The notes below the pieces were generated by a model. The model had not been told where the DNA came from and ran no database searches. It saw only the letters and a list, made by a program, of their open reading frames with translations. Made by a program: the position numbers and the translations under genes. Positions 7,341 to 10,087 of a stretch of 10,087 nt of DNA are shown piece after piece; positions within the stretch are counted from its first letter, which is position 1; each line of letters begins with the position of its first letter. The stretch is taken from NCBI GenBank assembly GCA_031262285.1, contig JAISHZ010000120.1, positions 1 to 10,087 on the forward strand, in the 5' to 3' direction. Source of the DNA: Lachnospiraceae bacterium (lineage in GTDB: Bacteria; Bacillota_A; Clostridia; Lachnospirales; Lachnospiraceae).

Positions 7341-7344
7341 GGGT
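7316..7344 (+). repeat. Hairpin/Shine-Dalgarno repeat, copy 2, containing the next gene's ribosome binding site
   Basis: Differs from copy 1 at two bases. The stem CGCGCC/GGCGCG (7320-7335) now has a TATC loop, and the tail reads AATAGGGGT. AGGGG at 7339-7343 sits five bases before ATG 7349, so the downstream gene's ribosome binding site is inside the repeat, three bases after a GC-rich stem. This could influence translation initiation or mRNA stability. Confidence 0.75.
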
Positions 7345-7348
7345 GTAA

Positions 7349-8347
7349 ATGACGATAGATATTTTGATTCCGGTCTATAAACCGACGAAGCGACTGATTT
7401 CTCTGATCGAGAAATTAGAGACGCAGACGATTCCGTTTCAGAATATCATCCTAATAAATACGGAAGAAAAATATTTTCAACAACTTCTGTACGGAACCCA
7501 TTTTTTTGAAAAACACCGTAAAATTCAGATCACTCATTTATCAAAAAGAGAATTTAATCATGGACGTACGCGTCGTATGGCGGTAGAGAAATCAAACGCG
7601 GATGTTTTTGTCATGATGACACAAGACGCAGTGCCGGTAAATGATACCTTGCTGGAGAGTTTGATCAGACATCTGAGCGAAAATGTAGCGGTATCTTATG
7701 CCAGACAGATCCCGGATGCGTCAAGTTCCGAAACGGAACAATTCATGCGCCGTTTTAACTATCCTGAGGAGTCCATGATCAAATCCAAACGAGACATTCC
7801 TACTCTAGGCATCAAAACATATTTTTGTTCCAATGTATGTGCCGCTTATCGCAGGGACATTTACGAGGAATTAGGAGGCTTCGTTCGTCATACTATTTTC
7901 AATGAGGATATGATATACGCAGCCGGAGCGATTCAAGCAGGATATCGTATTGCGTACGAAGCAGATGCTTGCGTGAATCATTCGCACGATTATACCGCGA
8001 TGCAACAATTTCATCGCAATTTTGATTTGGGAGTATCACAAGCGAACTACCCGGAGGTATTTGCCGCTTTTTCATCAGAAGGAGAAGGAAAGAAACTGGT
8101 AAAGCAGACGGTAGCACATCTGCGTGAACGGAAATTACGGAAACATCTCCTATCTTTTTATGTACAATGCGCTTACCGTTATGCGGGATATTGGATGGGA
8201 AAGCATTATCGCAAACTACCCAAGCGAATCATTTTAGCTTGTACCATGAACAAAGAATATTGGAATCAAGAACAAAGAGTTCGCGATGTATCCAAGATTG
8301 ACCCTACCAAAGGATATGGGAAAAGCGAAATGGAAAGTCGTTTCTAA
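7349..8347 (+). CDS. GT2 family glycosyltransferase, rhamnosyltransferase-like
   Basis: A 332-residue single-domain GT2 enzyme, probably extending the same lipid-linked glycan. It starts directly with the GT-A strand (TIDILIPVYKPTKRL, 2-16). It carries KREFNHGRTRRMA (66-78) and MTQDAVP (90-96). That FNHG-x-TR plus TQDA pairing is what I associate with the RfbF/RgpB-like rhamnosyltransferase group, with TQDA in the DXD position. FCSNVCAAYRRDIYEELGGF (159-178) and FNEDMIYAAGAIQAGY (184-199) complete the acceptor side. No membrane helix is evident; a basic C-terminal part (about 258-293) may touch the membrane. ATG 7349 is supported by AGGGG five bases upstream. Rhamnose as donor is inference; no dTDP-rhamnose synthesis gene is in the window. 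Confidence 0.9.
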   Translation: MTIDILIPVYKPTKRLISLIEKLETQTIPFQNIILINTEEKYFQQLLYGTHFFEKHRKIQITHLSKREFNHGRTRRMAVEKSNADVFVMMTQDAVPVNDTLLESLIRHLSENVAVSYARQIPDASSSETEQFMRRFNYPEESMIKSKRDIPTLGIKTYFCSNVCAAYRRDIYEELGGFVRHTIFNEDMIYAAGAIQAGYRIAYEADACVNHSHDYTAMQQFHRNFDLGVSQANYPEVFAAFSSEGEGKKLVKQTVAHLRERKLRKHLLSFYVQCAYRYAGYWMGKHYRKLPKRIILACTMNKEYWNQEQRVRDVSKIDPTKGYGKSEMESRF

Positions 8348-8389
8348 CCACGTTGTGTCTATATAAGAGACATGACAGATAGGAGTCAT

Positions 8390-10087
8390 ATGTGCGGAAT
8401 TGTGGGATATGCAGGGAAACAACAAGCAGCACCGATCATATTGCATGGTTTGTCCAAATTGGAATATCGAGGATATGATTCGGCAGGGATGTCTGTGTTT
8501 CACGACGATAAAATCGTTACGCAAAAAGTCAGAGGACGTCTCAAAGTACTCAATGATTTGACACAAGATGGCAAGACCATTGAAGGTAGCGTAGGAATCG
8601 GGCATACACGGTGGGCGACGCATGGGATACCTAGCAACGAAAACGCGCACCCACATTTAAATCAAAAAGAAAGTATTGCGGTGGTACATAACGGCATTAT
8701 AGAGAATTATATCTCTATAAAGAAATCACAGACAGAGAAAGGATATCAATTTGTATCTGATACGGATACCGAAGTGCTGGCTCATCTGTTGGATTACTAT
8801 TATGAAGGAGATCCTTTAGAGGCGATTTCGAAGGTCGCATATCGCGTGGAAGGATCCTATGCACTTGGGATCTTGTTCCGGGATTATCCAGGAGAAGTAT
8901 TTGCTGTTCGAAAAGACAGTCCATTAATAGCGGGAAGCAGCGAGGAGGGCAATTTCATCGCCTCAGATGTTCCTGCTATTTTGCGTTACACCAGAAATGT
9001 GTATTATATTGAAAATCAAGAAATAGCGCGTATGAATCAAGATTCCATACGTTTTTACAATCTTGACCAAGAAGAATTGCACAAAGATCCCACTACGATT
9101 GAATGGGAAGCAGACGCTGCGGAAAAAGGCGGTTATGAGCACTTTATGCTCAAGGAGATATATGAACAGCCCAAGACCATTACCGATACCCTTTCCCCTC
9201 GATTACAAAATGATGAAATCGTGATTGAGGAACTAAAGCTGAGTCCCAAGGAGTGGGAGGCTATTCACAAGGTGATCATCGTAGCCTGCGGTTCTGCTTA
9301 TCATGTAGGAGTAGCCGCGAAATATATCATAGAAGGATTGGCTCGCGTGTCGGTGGAAGTAGAGATGGCAAGTGAGTTTCGGTATCGGGATCCTATATTG
9401 GAACAAGATAGTATGGTCATCATTATCAGCCAATCCGGAGAAACAGCAGATTCTTTGGCGGCGCTTCGCATCTCGAAAGAGCGAGGCTTTCCGGTATTGG
9501 GGATCATCAACGTAGTGGGCAGCACCATTGCCAGAGAAGCTACCAACGTGATGTATACATGGGCAGGACCGGAGATAGCTGTCGCTACGACCAAAGCGTA
9601 CAGTGCACAATTAATCGCTATCTATCTATTGGCGATCAAAATCGCGAAAAGCAAACATACGATAGAAGAAGATACCTACCGAGAACTGATTCGTGATTTA
9701 CGACGCTTGCCGGAGCAAATACAGCAAATATTTACATTGAAAGAAAAAATACAACAGTTTGCCAATCGATATGTCGGAGCGAAAGAGGTGTTCTTCATCG
9801 GAAGAGGCATTGACTTTGCGATTTCATTGGAAGCTTCTTTAAAATTAAAAGAAACTTCTTATGTCCACTCGGAAGGGTATGCCGCAGGGGAATTGAAACA
9901 CGGTCCTATCTCTCTGATAGAGGACGGCACTTTGGTGGTGGCGATATCGACGCAGCCGGATTTGTATGCAAAAGTGATCAGCAATATACAGGAAGTCAAG
10001 GCAAGAGGAGCGTTTGTAATGGCGCTTACCAGCGAAGAGAATCAAGCGATTGCCAAGAGTTCGGATTATGTGTTAACCATCCCAAAG
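8390..10087 (+). CDS. glmS: Glutamine--fructose-6-phosphate aminotransferase (isomerizing), 3' end outside window
   Basis: Makes glucosamine-6-phosphate from fructose-6-phosphate and glutamine, the entry step to UDP-GlcNAc for peptidoglycan and surface polymers. The frame is open for 566 codons to the window end; full-length GlmS is about 600-610, so roughly 40 residues, including the conserved C-terminal Lys and PRNLAKSVTVE-type tail, lie outside. The glutaminase domain begins with the nucleophile Cys2 after Met1 (MCGIVGYAG). It has YRGYDSAGM (26-34), HTRWATHG (72-79), HNGIIENY (100-107) and SDTDTEV (123-129). The first SIS domain has ACGSAYHVG (299-307) and SQSGET (347-352). The second has GRGIDFAISLEASLKLKE (471-488) and YAAGELKHGP (497-506), with the isomerase Glu488 and His504. 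AGGAG at 8381-8385 supports ATG 8390. The 42-base gap from the GT2 gene suggests co-transcription. Confidence 0.97.
   Translation, partial: MCGIVGYAGKQQAAPIILHGLSKLEYRGYDSAGMSVFHDDKIVTQKVRGRLKVLNDLTQDGKTIEGSVGIGHTRWATHGIPSNENAHPHLNQKESIAVVHNGIIENYISIKKSQTEKGYQFVSDTDTEVLAHLLDYYYEGDPLEAISKVAYRVEGSYALGILFRDYPGEVFAVRKDSPLIAGSSEEGNFIASDVPAILRYTRNVYYIENQEIARMNQDSIRFYNLDQEELHKDPTTIEWEADAAEKGGYEHFMLKEIYEQPKTITDTLSPRLQNDEIVIEELKLSPKEWEAIHKVIIVACGSAYHVGVAAKYIIEGLARVSVEVEMASEFRYRDPILEQDSMVIIISQSGETADSLAALRISKERGFPVLGIINVVGSTIAREATNVMYTWAGPEIAVATTKAYSAQLIAIYLLAIKIAKSKHTIEEDTYRELIRDLRRLPEQIQQIFTLKEKIQQFANRYVGAKEVFFIGRGIDFAISLEASLKLKETSYVHSEGYAAGELKHGPISLIEDGTLVVAISTQPDLYAKVISNIQEVKARGAFVMALTSEENQAIAKSSDYVLTIPK

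Noticed and set aside
7250..7344. CRISPR-like array
   Set aside because: There are only two copies, 66 bases apart, each with an internal palindrome and a ribosome-binding tail, and no cas genes.
8348..8389. glmS ribozyme
   Set aside because: The gap is 42 bases, too short for the ~150-base ribozyme, and its conserved core is not recognisable.

Overview
The window looks like part of a Bacillota (low- to mid-GC Gram-positive) chromosome. The reasons are the strong AGGAG-type ribosome binding sites, the LytR-CpsA-Psr (LCP) membrane protein, the long alpha-phosphoglucomutase typical of Firmicutes, and the absence of Gram-negative envelope genes. A finer placement (for example Erysipelotrichia or Clostridia) would be a guess. 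All seven genes are on the + strand. They form one surface-glycopolymer locus, cut at both ends by the window.

Layout: 1-1410 is the 3' part of a phosphoglucomutase/phosphomannomutase gene. 1411-1615 is a gap with a split inverted repeat. 1616-3052 and 3093-4082 are two adjacent GT2 glycosyltransferases. 4083-4553 is a 471-base gap holding a 162-base near-complete palindrome with perfect 35-bp ends, two copies of a 36-37-base direct repeat around it, and a plausible promoter. 4554-5963 is a polyprenyl-phosphate sugar-1-phosphate transferase that starts the lipid-linked polymer. 6018-7244 is an LCP ligase. 7245-7348 holds two 27/29-identical copies of a hairpin-plus-Shine-Dalgarno unit. 7349-8347 is a third GT2 enzyme resembling rhamnosyltransferases. 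8390 to the window end is glmS, missing its last ~40 codons.

The genes fit one pathway. The mutase and GlmS supply hexose-1-phosphate and glucosamine-6-phosphate for nucleotide sugars. The sugar transferase loads the first sugar phosphate on undecaprenyl phosphate, and the three GT2 enzymes extend the chain at the cytoplasmic membrane. The LCP protein then attaches the finished polymer to peptidoglycan outside. No flippase, polymerase, ABC exporter or dTDP-rhamnose genes lie in the window, so export route and sugar identity are unknown.

The coding content is conventional. The unusual material is between genes: each of the three gaps over 100 bases contains a different inverted-repeat structure. 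The best candidates for a second look are the 162-base palindrome with its flanking direct repeats, and the duplicated hairpin/Shine-Dalgarno unit that frames a possible 18-codon leader ORF. I see no convincing evidence for a wholly new system.
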